Below are positions 25,783 to 34,311 of a stretch of DNA of 43,504 bases, piece after piece. The stretch spans positions 9,686 through 53,189 of the forward strand of contig NVWA01000036.1 in the NCBI GenBank assembly GCA_002746535.1. The letters run 5' to 3'. Origin of the DNA: Planctomycetota bacterium (GTDB taxonomy: Bacteria > Planctomycetota > GCA-2746535). Every line of letters starts with the position of its first letter. Within the stretch, counting starts at the first letter, position 1. A program made the position numbers and the translations under genes. Below the pieces are notes generated by a model that had not been told where the DNA came from, ran no database searches, and worked only from the letters and a program-made list of their open reading frames with translations.

Positions 25783-26187
25783 ATGGATAAAGATATTGAA
25801 CAAATAAATCTTCTGGCAATCTTTCATTATGTTGTTGGCGGCATGGGTATTTTTTTCTCTTGTTTCCCATTAATACATATGACGGTCGGCATTTTAATGA
25901 TAACGTCTGATGACCTATTTACCAATAAGTCAAATCAACGACCACCTCCCGAATTTATGGGATATTTCTTTGCATTCATAGGTGGTCTTTTCTTTCTAAT
26001 TGGCCAGGCAATATCTATATCAATAATTTATTCAGGTCGATGTCTTCATAAAAAAAAGAAGTATATGTTTTCGTTTGTATTGGCTTGTATTGCCTGTACA
26101 TTTGCACCTTTCGGCACTATTTTAGGCATTTTTACAATTATTGTTTTATCACGCGATAGTACTAAAAAACTATATTCTGTTAACTAG
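25783..26187 (+). CDS. Small integral membrane protein of a conserved uncharacterised type
   Basis: The 134-residue protein begins INLLAIFHYVVGGMGIFFSC and has three or four membrane helices (about 9-28, 28-45, 65-87, 100-125). The LLAIFHYVVGG...FPLIH start is a recurring pattern in short membrane proteins of many bacteria, including proteobacteria and planctomycetes; their role is unknown. It is a single gene in the cassette-like run. Confidence 0.65.
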   Translation: MDKDIEQINLLAIFHYVVGGMGIFFSCFPLIHMTVGILMITSDDLFTNKSNQRPPPEFMGYFFAFIGGLFFLIGQAISISIIYSGRCLHKKKKYMFSFVLACIACTFAPFGTILGIFTIIVLSRDSTKKLYSVN

Positions 26188-26302
26188 GAAAATCACCGTA
26201 GGCAAACAAGCTGAAGCGGTGAGCTTTTGAGAGTTATAGTTAGATTAGCTTCAGGGGAATTGTCAAGCCGTGTGCTAGATAATACGGATACAATTAAAAG
26301 AT

Positions 26303-26713
26303 ATGATTGATCAAATAATGTTAGTTTTCGTTATAACAGCCATGATATTGGTGCTCATATGGTTATCAAATCTTAGTCGATTTTTTGCCTACATAAAGAA
26401 AAATGATCCTGATACATTTGATCGTCTCGGGAAGCCAAATATTTTTACAAACAATACCCCTTTGATCAATTTTAAATTATTATCCTATTTAATAAAAAAA
26501 GAATACCAAAATTGCGAAGATCAAATTACCAAAACTAAAGCTCGATATCTAAGACTTATATTTATATTGTTTACTATACTAATGTTGCTTACGACTTTAT
26601 GTTCTATTTATTCATTTATCAATCCTACGTCTATAGATAAGAAGAACGCAGACGTTTTAATTGCTCCGACGAAAGATCAGCCAACATCAGAGTTTAATTC
26701 TCAAGAGCCATAA
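26303..26713 (+). CDS. Small membrane protein, UspB-like pattern
   Basis: A 136-residue protein with helices at about residues 4-24 (LVFVITAMILVLIWLSNLSR) and 85-107. The cytosolic loop DPDTFDRLGKPNIF resembles the loop found in UspB-like and related short membrane proteins. The C-terminus is polar. No ribosome binding site is seen. Function unknown. Confidence 0.55.
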   Translation: MIDQIMLVFVITAMILVLIWLSNLSRFFAYIKKNDPDTFDRLGKPNIFTNNTPLINFKLLSYLIKKEYQNCEDQITKTKARYLRLIFILFTILMLLTTLCSIYSFINPTSIDKKNADVLIAPTKDQPTSEFNSQEP

Positions 26714-26821
26714 CTATGCGAAGTATTTGTTATAAATAAAAAAGATCTCTCATGAAAAGACATATTTTGAAGATAAGATTAAGTATCAAGATTTAAAAAA
26801 AGTTATGCTTTCCTTTATGTA

Positions 26822-26917
26822 CAGGTTTTAGTATGCAAAGTCATCAGCAGCTCACGCTACTTATGAGAGCCATCGTAGATAGTCCAAGTAAATTGCCGCT
26901 GAACTCTATCATTAGAG
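26822..26917 (+). repeat. attC-like site (3' portion clear, 5' start uncertain)
   Basis: TCATCAGCAGCTCACGCTAC then TAAATTGCCGCTGAACTCTATCATTAGAG corresponds to ATCATCAGCCCACTCTACGC...GTGCCGCTGATCTTAATCGTTA. A TAAC at 26711, at the end of the preceding gene, could be the 5' end, which would make the site about 207 bp. Confidence 0.5.
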
Positions 26918-26925
26918 AATAAATT

Positions 26926-27633
26926 ATGAAAATAAATAAACTAAAGATAAAGCAGCGCTGGGAACACGCTTTAGGAGACCGTATAGACGATGTGCGTTGC
27001 ACCGAAGTTTGGAATTTAGAATGGACCGATGAGGGAATCTATGTTTGCGGTCGCTGGGATGATCAAGCCTATATACAACCTGGTCCTGCCACACTTGAAT
27101 GCTGGCTGTTTTCGCCGATGGGTAAAAAATATTACACGGAAGTATTGGATTTTAATGAATCCTCGAAGCCAACCAGTAAACTTGAAAAGAATGGCTGGGT
27201 ATGTGATTTGACAAAGAAAAATGGTTCTAAGAGCGTACATCAAGATGAGATGCGAAAACTCCCTTTAAAGAATAAGGCTCCAGACACCTCGGCTGATCTG
27301 ACGTCCCCGGACAATAAGATGGTTATAGAATTCACTTCTGATAATGAAGCCTTTCACATCCAGGAAAAGAAAACAGGCAAAGAAATCTGCCACATAGATT
27401 ACAGTCCGATGAACTTAAAATTCTCTCCGGACGGAACTCTCTTGGCAACGGAATCACTAATGGATCATACGATTCGTATTTGGGATACCAAAAGTGGAGA
27501 GGAACTGGCTCGAAAGTCATTGGGTGAGCAGCATGTCGGAATAGGCCTATTTGTATGGTCTCCCAGTGGAGATGCTTTGGCAGGAGTCCGAATGGTACGA
27601 AATATACTTACTGTATGGGAGATATCTCAATAA
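26926..27633 (+). CDS. WD40-like repeat protein
   Basis: The 235-residue product ends in WD40-type blades: LTSPDNKMVIEFTSDNEAFH, then LKFSPDGTLLATESLMDHTI followed by RIWDTKSGEEL, and VWSPSGDALAGVRMVRNILT followed by VWEIS. With only about three blades it is too short for a closed propeller unless it oligomerises. The N-terminal 90 residues contain several Trp (WEHALGD, VWNLEWTDEGIYVCGRWDD) and may be further diverged blades. It is soluble and probably a protein-binding module; more GC-rich than the adjoining genes. Confidence 0.65.
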   Translation: MKINKLKIKQRWEHALGDRIDDVRCTEVWNLEWTDEGIYVCGRWDDQAYIQPGPATLECWLFSPMGKKYYTEVLDFNESSKPTSKLEKNGWVCDLTKKNGSKSVHQDEMRKLPLKNKAPDTSADLTSPDNKMVIEFTSDNEAFHIQEKKTGKEICHIDYSPMNLKFSPDGTLLATESLMDHTIRIWDTKSGEELARKSLGEQHVGIGLFVWSPSGDALAGVRMVRNILTVWEISQ

Positions 27634-27641
27634 GATCCGGC

Positions 27642-27777
27642 TAACTAGTCAATGCAAGGGATACTTTTAAGTCACCCTTATTCCATCTAACGTCTGACAA
27701 TCCGCAACAAAATAATATAAATCATAGTCTACTCTACGCAAGACTGTCTACGTAAAGTGCCGCTGATCTAATCGTGA
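27642..27777 (+). repeat. attC site (first family)
   Basis: The 5' arm TAACTAGTCAATGCAAGGG can fold on the 3' arm GTGCCGCTGATCTAATCGTG, with central blocks TTTTAAGTCACC, CCGCAACAAAATAATATAAA and CTACTCTACGCAAGACTG shared with the other sites. The end box is GTGATAG instead of GTTRRRY. Confidence 0.75.
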
Positions 27778-28250
27778 TAGAACTAATACCAATGCAAGAA
27801 ACAGAATCAATTTATATTGCAGATGCCAATCTAAGCGAGCTTCAAATCTTTCAAAAAATGGAATGCTTGAGTGATACAGGGAAATTTATAATTCCATATT
27901 CTTTGTCAAAACATACAGAAGAATATTCAAAAGAAGAAGTAATATACAAAAAGATTGTAAACAGAAAAAACAACATCATTGGATTTGTTATTCTCGTTTT
28001 AAATAAAAATGAAGATTGCATGGAATTCAGAAGAATCGTTATTGAGGAAAAAGGCAAAGGATATGGTACAGATTCAGTAAAGTTATTAGATAAATTATGC
28101 AAAGATGAATATGGAGTACAAAAGATATGGTTAGATGTCTTTGAATTCAATAAAAGAGGACAACATATTTATGAAAAATGCGGTTACAAGTATGTGAAAT
28201 CCGTTGAATTAGAAGGTGAAACATTAAAAATATATGAAAAGGCTCTATAA
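27774..28250 (+). CDS. GNAT N-acetyltransferase
   Basis: A 158-residue acetyltransferase: the acetyl-CoA loop region lies at FRRIVIEEKGKGYGTDSVKL (about 83-102), and a C-terminal FEFNKRGQHIYEKCGYKYV closes the fold. The GTG start at 27774 lies inside the end box of the preceding attC; ATG 27792 is the alternative and would remove six residues. It is a single-gene unit bounded by attC sequence on both sides. Substrate unknown. Confidence 0.82.
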   Translation: MIELIPMQETESIYIADANLSELQIFQKMECLSDTGKFIIPYSLSKHTEEYSKEEVIYKKIVNRKNNIIGFVILVLNKNEDCMEFRRIVIEEKGKGYGTDSVKLLDKLCKDEYGVQKIWLDVFEFNKRGQHIYEKCGYKYVKSVELEGETLKIYEKAL

Positions 28251-28300
28251 CCAAGAGATGCAACGTTCACTTTCAAGTCACCATAATAATATAATGTGCA
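28248..28300 (+). repeat. attC-like 5' half site at the edge of the repeat-free segment
   Basis: TAACCAAGAGATGCAACGTTC then ACTTTCAAGTCACC matches the 5' arm and first inner block of the clean sites, starting in the stop codon of the GNAT gene. The 3' half is not found in the following 500 bases. Confidence 0.6.
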
Positions 28301-28690
28301 ATACCTACCCTATACTATAGATAGAATTCCTTCGGACTAGTCTTAGTCCCGCTATCGATTAATAGTATCCCACCTACCAATCAATCCACCCCACCCCACT
28401 CAAACTAATCACCAACCATCATCTCCGCATTCGAGTTTTGAAAAGCTTGTTTATTAATTTTTGATCTTAATTTCTTGAAGTTTCATCTTTCCAAAAGAAT
28501 AAATGCCGATAAACCTATCTTTTTGGTCATAGCGGATGCTGGATAGGCCCATTTTGCTTTGACACTTAGAAGAGCTCTAATCGTCCCCCTGATTTTTGGT
28601 GACAGGAGTTTCATTTTCTTCATAATTATCTCGCTATTTGGTTCAAGAGGTCAATCGGCCTGATTAGAGAAAATTAAAATATAATAGCAT
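28301..28690. other. Non-coding gap before the DeoR operon
   Basis: No convincing gene. A 46-codon minus-strand frame (28623 to 28483) starts MKKMKLLSPKIRGTIRALLS and could be a remnant or chance. The last part becomes very AT-rich and leads into the operator and promoter of the DeoR operon. Confidence 0.4.
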
Positions 28691-28697
28691 ATATAAA

Positions 28698-28725
28698 ATG
28701 ATAATATTTTATCATAAAATGATAA
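28698..28725 (+). promoter_or_regulatory. Probable DeoR-family operator (three ATGATAA units)
   Basis: ATGATAA (28698-28704), its exact inverse TTATCAT (28709-28715) across 4 bases, and a further direct ATGATAA (28719-28725) lie just upstream of a -35 box. Repressor binding here would cover the promoter of the operon, which encodes its own DeoR regulator. Confidence 0.65.
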
Positions 28726-28732
28726 ATAATTA

Positions 28733-28760
28733 TTGACAGTAGGCTTAAGGAGTCTATAAA
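28733..28760 (+). promoter_or_regulatory. Sigma-70-type promoter of the DeoR operon
   Basis: A consensus -35 TTGACA (28733-28738) and -10 TATAAA (28755-28760) are spaced 16 bases apart, directly after the operator repeats. Transcription would start near 28767. Confidence 0.7.
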
Positions 28761-28803
28761 TACCGAAAAGAGGCTACATTTATTGAACAAAACGCAAATA
28801 AAT

Positions 28804-29556
28804 ATGAGTAGAAAAAAAATGAAGGTAAAAGAAAGACATTTTGAAATAGTTAAATTGTTGGAGCGAGAAACTTATATCAGCTTTAAGGACTTATCTCAGG
28901 CATTAAAAACGCCAGAAATAACCATTCGAAGAGATATTGCACTTTTAACATCTCAGGATAATGAATATCAGCAGGCCCTTGGTGGAATCAGGAAAATAGA
29001 AATCACATCCCTGGATAGTCGCCTTCAAATAAATACAAAGCAAAAACTTAAAATTGCAAATAGATTTAAATCCCAGGTCAAAAGAGGAATGAGTCTCTGT
29101 GTTGATGCTGGGTCAACTGTTTATTATTGTTTAGAAGCAATAATGGGGATTGAAGATTTGACAATCGTTACTTCAGAGCCTAATCATCTGCGAATTTTAA
29201 CCAAGTTTAAAAATATTAAAATACATCTCCTTGGTGGCGAAGTTGATCCACGCACTCATCAGGTTCTAGGGCCCCTAGCGGAGGAGATGATAAATAAGTT
29301 TCAACCAGACATAGGTCTTGTGGCTTGTTCAGCGATTGATAATAAAGGATTTCTGAAGTGCGGGCTAGTTGGAGAAAATTCTATAAAGAAGGCCCTTATA
29401 AAAAATTCAAAGTTATCTATTTTAGTATGTGATTCTGAAAAAATGAAAGCTGATGCCTTTTATCAGTTTGCCCATATTGATGACCTGGATCTTGTCATTA
29501 TGGAAAATACAAGCACTACGTCCTTATCCAATAAGTTAAAGAAGTTGTCAAAATGA
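28804..29556 (+). CDS. DeoR-family transcriptional regulator
   Basis: An N-terminal DeoR helix-turn-helix (ERHFEIVKLLERETYISFKD, then TIRRDIALL) is followed by the sugar-phosphate-sensing DeoR C-terminal domain (GMSLCVDAGSTVYYCLEAIM; LGGEVDPRTHQVLGPLAEEM; ILVCDSEKM). About 250 residues, normal for the family. I choose ATG 28804; TTG 28783 and ATG 28819 are alternatives and none has a clear ribosome binding site. It overlaps the PfkB gene by four bases (ATGA). It most likely represses its own operon until a phosphorylated sugar intermediate binds. Confidence 0.9.
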   Translation: MSRKKMKVKERHFEIVKLLERETYISFKDLSQALKTPEITIRRDIALLTSQDNEYQQALGGIRKIEITSLDSRLQINTKQKLKIANRFKSQVKRGMSLCVDAGSTVYYCLEAIMGIEDLTIVTSEPNHLRILTKFKNIKIHLLGGEVDPRTHQVLGPLAEEMINKFQPDIGLVACSAIDNKGFLKCGLVGENSIKKALIKNSKLSILVCDSEKMKADAFYQFAHIDDLDLVIMENTSTTSLSNKLKKLSK

Positions 29557-30485
29557 ATATGCTAAAAAAAGACAAATTGGATGTGGCCTGTGTCGGGGTT
29601 GTGGTAGTCGATGCCCTGAGTGGCCCTATTACTGATTTTCCAATACCTAAAGTTAAAACACAAGTCAATACTGATAAAATTGAATTTCTCGTTGGTGGTG
29701 GTGCAGCCAATACTTCTTCTGCCTTAGCTCAATTAGGTATAAAATGCTCCATATTTTCAAGTATTGGAGATGATATGAATGGGCAATTTATTCGGGATTC
29801 ATTAGTGGAAAATGGGGTTAATGTCAGTCAACTTAAAGTAAAGACTGAAACTAGCACGCCTTTTACTTACGTGGCTTTGCATGAAGAAGGAGAGAGAACA
29901 TTTATTCATACACCTGGCGTAAACATGATTTATGCATTGGACGATATTTGTTTAGTCGAATTATTAAAGGCAAAGGTCTTAGTTTATCAGGACTTATTCG
30001 TTATGCCTTCCCTGGATGGAAATCCTGCCGCTGAGCTTTTAAAAAAATCAAAAGAAGCAGGTCAAGTGGTCGTCCTAGATGAATGCTATGGCTTGGGACC
30101 TCAAAAGCAAAAACTTGAAATGCTTTTGCCTTATGTAGATTATTTCTTGCCAAGCTACGATGATTTGAAAATTATTTATCCAGCCTTAACGCCTGAGGAG
30201 ATGATAAACTATTTTGAAAAATTTGGAAGTATTCAGAGTATTTTAAAACTTGGTAAGAGAGGTTGCCTTGCAAAAATTAATGACAAATTTATTACGTTTC
30301 CCTCAGTGAGTAAAAACATTATAGATACAACTGGGGCAGGCGATTGTTTTGATGCAGGGTTTATTGCTGGCCTATGCTCTGATTATTCTATTTCAGATTC
30401 TATTATATTGGGTCAAAAAGTGGCTTCTCATTGTATTGCTCATGTGAGCGGGGCAGAAAACATTCCATCCTTAGATAATATTTAA
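29553..30485 (+). CDS. PfkB-family sugar kinase
   Basis: The 310-residue ribokinase-fold enzyme has the substrate-side motif VGGGAANTSSALAQLG (about 47-62) and the ATP/anion-hole signature DTTGAGDCFDAGF (258-270) with Asp264 as the catalytic base. The family phosphorylates a hydroxymethyl of a ketose or a nucleoside. Being translationally coupled to DeoR and followed by an isomerase-like gene and an aldolase, it probably phosphorylates a ketose or ketose acid to feed the aldolase. The substrate is not known. Confidence 0.92.
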   Translation: MNMLKKDKLDVACVGVVVVDALSGPITDFPIPKVKTQVNTDKIEFLVGGGAANTSSALAQLGIKCSIFSSIGDDMNGQFIRDSLVENGVNVSQLKVKTETSTPFTYVALHEEGERTFIHTPGVNMIYALDDICLVELLKAKVLVYQDLFVMPSLDGNPAAELLKKSKEAGQVVVLDECYGLGPQKQKLEMLLPYVDYFLPSYDDLKIIYPALTPEEMINYFEKFGSIQSILKLGKRGCLAKINDKFITFPSVSKNIIDTTGAGDCFDAGFIAGLCSDYSISDSIILGQKVASHCIAHVSGAENIPSLDNI

Positions 30486-30498
30486 AGGCTGATTGAAA

Positions 30499-31821
30499 AT
30501 GAACACAAAAGAAAATGAACTTTTTGAAGCGCTGGCTGAGGTCCCAATGATAGATGTTCATACTCATCTTAGGGATGATCAGTTATCTGCTCGAGGGCTT
30601 CATGATATTCTTCTATACCATATGAGTATAAGTGACTTGTACGCTTCTGGTTATCAGTATGGCCAGCGCTTAAGCAATAATCCAGATTGTCTGGAGGTCG
30701 AAAACAGATTAAAGTCAGCAATGCCATACTTATTAAAAACTATGAACACGAGCATTCGCTGGGGTGTTCAACTGATTCTTAAAGATCTTTATGGATGGGA
30801 AAAGCGTCTTAGTGAAGATAATTGGCAAGAAGCGCATCAAGTTATCAAAGATAGGAGTGAGAAAAATAGGGCTCTTGAAATTTTTAAGACTTTAAATATA
30901 AAGCGAATTGGTACTGAGTATTTAAACAAGGGAAAAGGTAAAAATCAAAATTTGTTTCAATATGCCCTTGAATGGGGCTTCTTTGCTAGAAAGCAGTGGG
31001 GATTTACGGATACCCCACTGTATGAATTAGAAAGATGCTGGGGCAAGCAGCCCTCTACTCCAACTGAAATAGGCCTCACTGAACGCGACAAAGATATTCA
31101 AAAGATTAAGTCGATTGAAGATGTAGAGTCTGCTCTTCATTATTATGTCGATACCTTACCTGAAGAAATTCTTTCAATAGCAACACATATCTCAGCCGAC
31201 TACTCAATGCTGCTGCCATCTGATGCTGAATTCGAAAAGGCTTTAAGCAACAGAGAAGATTGTAATCCAGACAATGAAAGCATTTACGCTTCTTATATTC
31301 ATGAAAGATTTTTATCTATTCTCGAAGAGAAGAGACCTGACATTGTTTTTCAGTTTAGTTATGGTGCTGAACCTATGCCCTATGAGACAATGAGTCGAAG
31401 CTCCGAGCAATCTATTAAAGGAATAGCAGAGTTTATACATCGTCATCCAGATTTAAAATTTCAGTGCTTTTTAGCCAGCGCTAAAGATAACCAGGGATTT
31501 TGTACTATGTGCCGGGAACTTCCAAATTTTTCCTTAGCTGGCTTCTGGTGGCACAACTTTTTTCCATCCATTATTGAAACAGTAATGGATGAAAGATTAG
31601 ATATGCTTCCGCTGAATCAACAGATCGGATTTTTCTCAGATGCTTATTTTACGGAATGGGTTTATGCTAAAGCAATAATTGTAAGGCATGCTTTGGCTAC
31701 AAATCTAGAAAAGAGAATTAATAGAGGGCAAGTTGATACTAAAGAAGCACTTTATATAGCTAGAGAAATTCTATTTGAAAGTCCACAAGATCTTCTTCGT
31801 TTTAAACCATCACAATTTTAA
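30499..31821 (+). CDS. Amidohydrolase-superfamily protein, uronate isomerase-like
   Basis: About 440 residues. The N-terminal metal-binding H-x-H is in VPMIDVHTHLRDDQLSARGL, and the middle to C-terminal part has the uronate isomerase-like pattern GFWWHNFFPSII...MLPLNQQIGFFSDAYFTEWV with a conserved Asp and a closing segment of helices. UxaC-type enzymes interconvert D-glucuronate/galacturonate and keto-uronates in the cytosol. The protein is divergent, so another aldose-ketose isomerase or a hydrolase is possible. ATG 30499 is preferred over TTG 30493 because AAAGG lies at a normal distance. It begins 14 bases after the kinase gene. Confidence 0.7.
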   Translation: MNTKENELFEALAEVPMIDVHTHLRDDQLSARGLHDILLYHMSISDLYASGYQYGQRLSNNPDCLEVENRLKSAMPYLLKTMNTSIRWGVQLILKDLYGWEKRLSEDNWQEAHQVIKDRSEKNRALEIFKTLNIKRIGTEYLNKGKGKNQNLFQYALEWGFFARKQWGFTDTPLYELERCWGKQPSTPTEIGLTERDKDIQKIKSIEDVESALHYYVDTLPEEILSIATHISADYSMLLPSDAEFEKALSNREDCNPDNESIYASYIHERFLSILEEKRPDIVFQFSYGAEPMPYETMSRSSEQSIKGIAEFIHRHPDLKFQCFLASAKDNQGFCTMCRELPNFSLAGFWWHNFFPSIIETVMDERLDMLPLNQQIGFFSDAYFTEWVYAKAIIVRHALATNLEKRINRGQVDTKEALYIAREILFESPQDLLRFKPSQF

Positions 31822-31842
31822 TTTAATACCTGGAGTAAGATT

Positions 31843-32613
31843 ATGAGTTTCCTTGGAAAAAAAACTAGATTACAAAGAATATTTTCTCATCCATCAGGGA
31901 AAATATTATCTGTTGCTATTGATCATCTGATTAATTATCCTATTGGCATGCCAGAAGGTCTAAAAGATATGGATAAATGCATGGCCTCCCTGATTGCGGG
32001 CGAACCATCTGCAATCACGATGAACAAGGGAATCGCAAAGCATTATATGAAAGATTATGCTGGTAAAGTTCCTCTTATTATTCAGCAAGTTGCCGTAAAA
32101 TCAGATGACCAGTATTTTACTGATCATGCTTCAGTGGAAGAGGTTGTCGCCCTAGGTGCTGATGCCATAGCCGTTTCTATTTGTCTTAAAGGCGCAACTG
32201 AGGCTCAGCAGTTAGGTCATCTTGCTAAAGTAGTTGCTGATGCAGAGCCTTTTGGATTACCCGTTATTCCTCATATATATCCACTTGGTTCTGAGGGAGA
32301 GGAAAATATTGTCAGCCACCTAAGTGAGGATATATTTTACGCTGTTCGTGTAGGAATAGAAATGGGAGCTGATGTCGTTAAAGTTCCCTTTACAGGTGAT
32401 GCGGATTCATTTAGAGACATTGTTTCTTTATCACCTATACCAATAGTTGCTGCAGGTGGTCCTAAATGTGAAGACCTAAATGATACAATAAAGATGGTTC
32501 GGGAAATTTCAAAAAGTGGAGCTTCAGGCGCTACAATAGGACGAAATATTTGGGGCTTTCAAAACCCAACAAAGGCTATACAGCAGCTCAAAGAGGCTAT
32601 GTATTCTACCTGA
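31843..32613 (+). CDS. Class I aldolase of the DhnA/FbaB (COG1830) type
   Basis: The 256-residue TIM barrel starts KKTRLQRIFSHPSGKILSVA and has the Schiff-base lysine in DVVKVPFTGD (Lys180) and the phosphate-binding end IPIVAAGGPKCEDL...GATIGRNIWG. Relatives include class I fructose-bisphosphate aldolase and LsrF. It should split a phosphorylated ketose, made by the adjacent kinase, into a three-carbon phosphate and an aldehyde. GGAG seven bases upstream supports the start. It is the last gene of the operon. Confidence 0.88.
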   Translation: MSFLGKKTRLQRIFSHPSGKILSVAIDHLINYPIGMPEGLKDMDKCMASLIAGEPSAITMNKGIAKHYMKDYAGKVPLIIQQVAVKSDDQYFTDHASVEEVVALGADAIAVSICLKGATEAQQLGHLAKVVADAEPFGLPVIPHIYPLGSEGEENIVSHLSEDIFYAVRVGIEMGADVVKVPFTGDADSFRDIVSLSPIPIVAAGGPKCEDLNDTIKMVREISKSGASGATIGRNIWGFQNPTKAIQQLKEAMYST

Positions 32614-33195
32614 ATAAATGAAACAATAAGAATGACTGAATATGTTTTATGAATTAACAACTATACACGTTTTCCAAACTTAATTTTCTTATCTGTCCGG
32701 CTCCTTTGTCTAGAAAGTATAATGTTTAGCGGGTCCTTCTGGGCGTTTTAACGCTAAAAGGCGCTCCATGACTACCACCACTATTTTGTACATAAGAAGT
32801 TGACTTTACAGACTAGTTTTGCACTTATTTACAGTAATTATTGGGTCCACTACTATTTAAAATATTGCCACTTAACGATGTTAGGAATCATAATTCGTAT
32901 ATTTAAAAATGACCTTATTTATTGCGATTCATATGAATTTATATAGCCTAATAACTACTTTTTTAAAAACTCATTTTTTCTTAGTTTATGTCAAATAGAC
33001 CTACTCTCATAGAAATATGTCTACTCTGTATTATTTTTAGTGTAGGAATCGAGTCAGATGAACATTTTGACCTAAAGGGGTACGGTGTTTTACCGAATCC
33101 TTGATCCGAACATTATTTCTACTTGTTCGCTAATTAAATTTGAAATAATCAATTTCTATGCGTCATATAGATTAAACCTACAATTGGACAGATAA
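32614..33195. other. Non-coding gap after the aldolase gene
   Basis: No gene is supported. There is a GC-rich island at 32740-32770 (GGGCGTTTTAACGCTAAAAG and GGCGCTCC), which could form a small hairpin, and a near repeat of TAGACCTACTCT / ATGTCTACTCT around 32997-33027. Confidence 0.4.
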
Positions 33196-33342
33196 ATGAA
33201 AAAGACCCCACCAAGAGTAATAAGAATCAGAAGTGATAAAAGTAAATCATTAAAAAAAACAATATTCAAGTTTGTCTCAGATTACAAACGTGAAAAAAGT
33301 AAAACTAGAATTTGGACAAAGGCTCCAACTCTATCTGCTTAA
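33196..33342 (+). CDS. Small basic hypothetical protein
   Basis: A 48-codon frame from ATG encodes a strongly basic peptide (MKKTPPRVIRIRSDKSKSLK at the start). It has no strong ribosome binding site and no recognised family. It could be a small nucleic-acid-binding protein or chance. Confidence 0.3.
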   Translation: MKKTPPRVIRIRSDKSKSLKKTIFKFVSDYKREKSKTRIWTKAPTLSA

Positions 33343-33478
33343 TTTTAGAGTAAATTAAACCTTCAGCAGATTTAGATACCACCTAACCCCAAATCTGGCG
33401 AAAGGATGTAACCAGCCATTACTCCCTTTCTACCTGCTATCCACCGAGCACATTTTGGTGCTTTATTCATTTAATCTT

Positions 33479-33955
33479 TTAAAAATCTCCATATGGCATT
33501 GAAGGCGTTTTTCCTAATAATCTAGCGTATACAGTTAGAACTCCTCTATGATGTGAAGTATGATCCAATATCCCTCCAATAACACTTAATCTTGGCTCGC
33601 CACCCATTATAGGACCTTCAGGAAGCAACCCACTCAAATAAGCATCATCTTTGTCTTCAAGAATTGCCACAGCGCTATCAATTGATTTACTTAACCAGTC
33701 TTTTGCTTTTTCAAGAGAACAAACCTGCATTGCTTTTTCATATAATCCCTCAAAATCCATATTAAAAGAATCTCCTGTTTCTATGGGATTAATAAACCAA
33801 TCAACTGTTTGTGCTATATGTGCGAATTGCTGAGCAACCGTCATCAAGCCTTCTTTAGGTGCAAATTCACTGTCCTCTTCAGATAAACATGAGCTGCTAT
33901 TACTTAAAAATTTAAATGATTCTCTTAATTCTTGAATTGCCGTTTCTTTATTCAT
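33479..33955 (-). CDS. DinB-family protein
   Basis: The product is about 158 residues, a four-helix bundle with the DinB-type metal-binding histidines in VAQQFAHIAQTVDWF and GILDHTSHHRGVLTVYARLL. The usual C-terminus GKTPSMPYGDF is present. The start at 33955 has GGAG six bases upstream; a TTG at 33967 overlaps that site. DinB proteins are metal-dependent bundles, some of which are thiol transferases, and are often stress-linked. The gene is alone on the minus strand here. Confidence 0.85.
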   Translation of the reverse strand: MNKETAIQELRESFKFLSNSSSCLSEEDSEFAPKEGLMTVAQQFAHIAQTVDWFINPIETGDSFNMDFEGLYEKAMQVCSLEKAKDWLSKSIDSAVAILEDKDDAYLSGLLPEGPIMGGEPRLSVIGGILDHTSHHRGVLTVYARLLGKTPSMPYGDF

Positions 33956-34162
33956 TTTATTCTCCAAATAGTTAGATTTTTAATTTTTGTATTTATATAT
34001 ATAGTATTCTTTAAATCAATAATATTATTAAAAACTATTCAAATATTCACATTCCAAAATCTAACGACATATTAAGCACTTTTTAAGCATGGACTTCTTT
34101 CATTTATTCATAAAATACCAGACTATAAATATTAAAGAATTAACTAGTAACGATATGGGTAA

Positions 34163-34309
34163 AATTTAAAAGAACTACTTGCTTACGCCTGGATTGATAA
34201 TGATATGCTTAATCTGTGGCTGATTAAAAATGGGCATAGTAAGTATGAGACTAAATGGGGAAAAAGTATAAAATATGATGATAAATTTAAAGCTATTAAA
34301 AAGGAATAA
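34163..34309 (+). pseudogene. C-terminal remnant of a thermonuclease (SNase)-like gene
   Basis: After an in-frame stop at 34160-34162 the frame encodes LLAYAWIDNDMLNLWLIKNG, then HSKYETKWGKSIKYDDKFKA, the pattern of the last third of SNase-like nucleases. There is no start codon or upstream domain. It stops two bases before the response regulator gene and supplies that gene's ribosome binding site (AAGGA). Confidence 0.55.
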
Positions 34310-34311
34310 TC

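Noticed and set aside
26188..26302. Gap with GTTAGATTAGC and several small inverted repeats
   Set aside because: No alignment to the attC families, and the stems are short enough to be chance.
28483..28623. 46-codon minus-strand frame in the gap before the DeoR operon
   Set aside because: It has no ribosome binding site and no family; kept only as a note in the gap entry.
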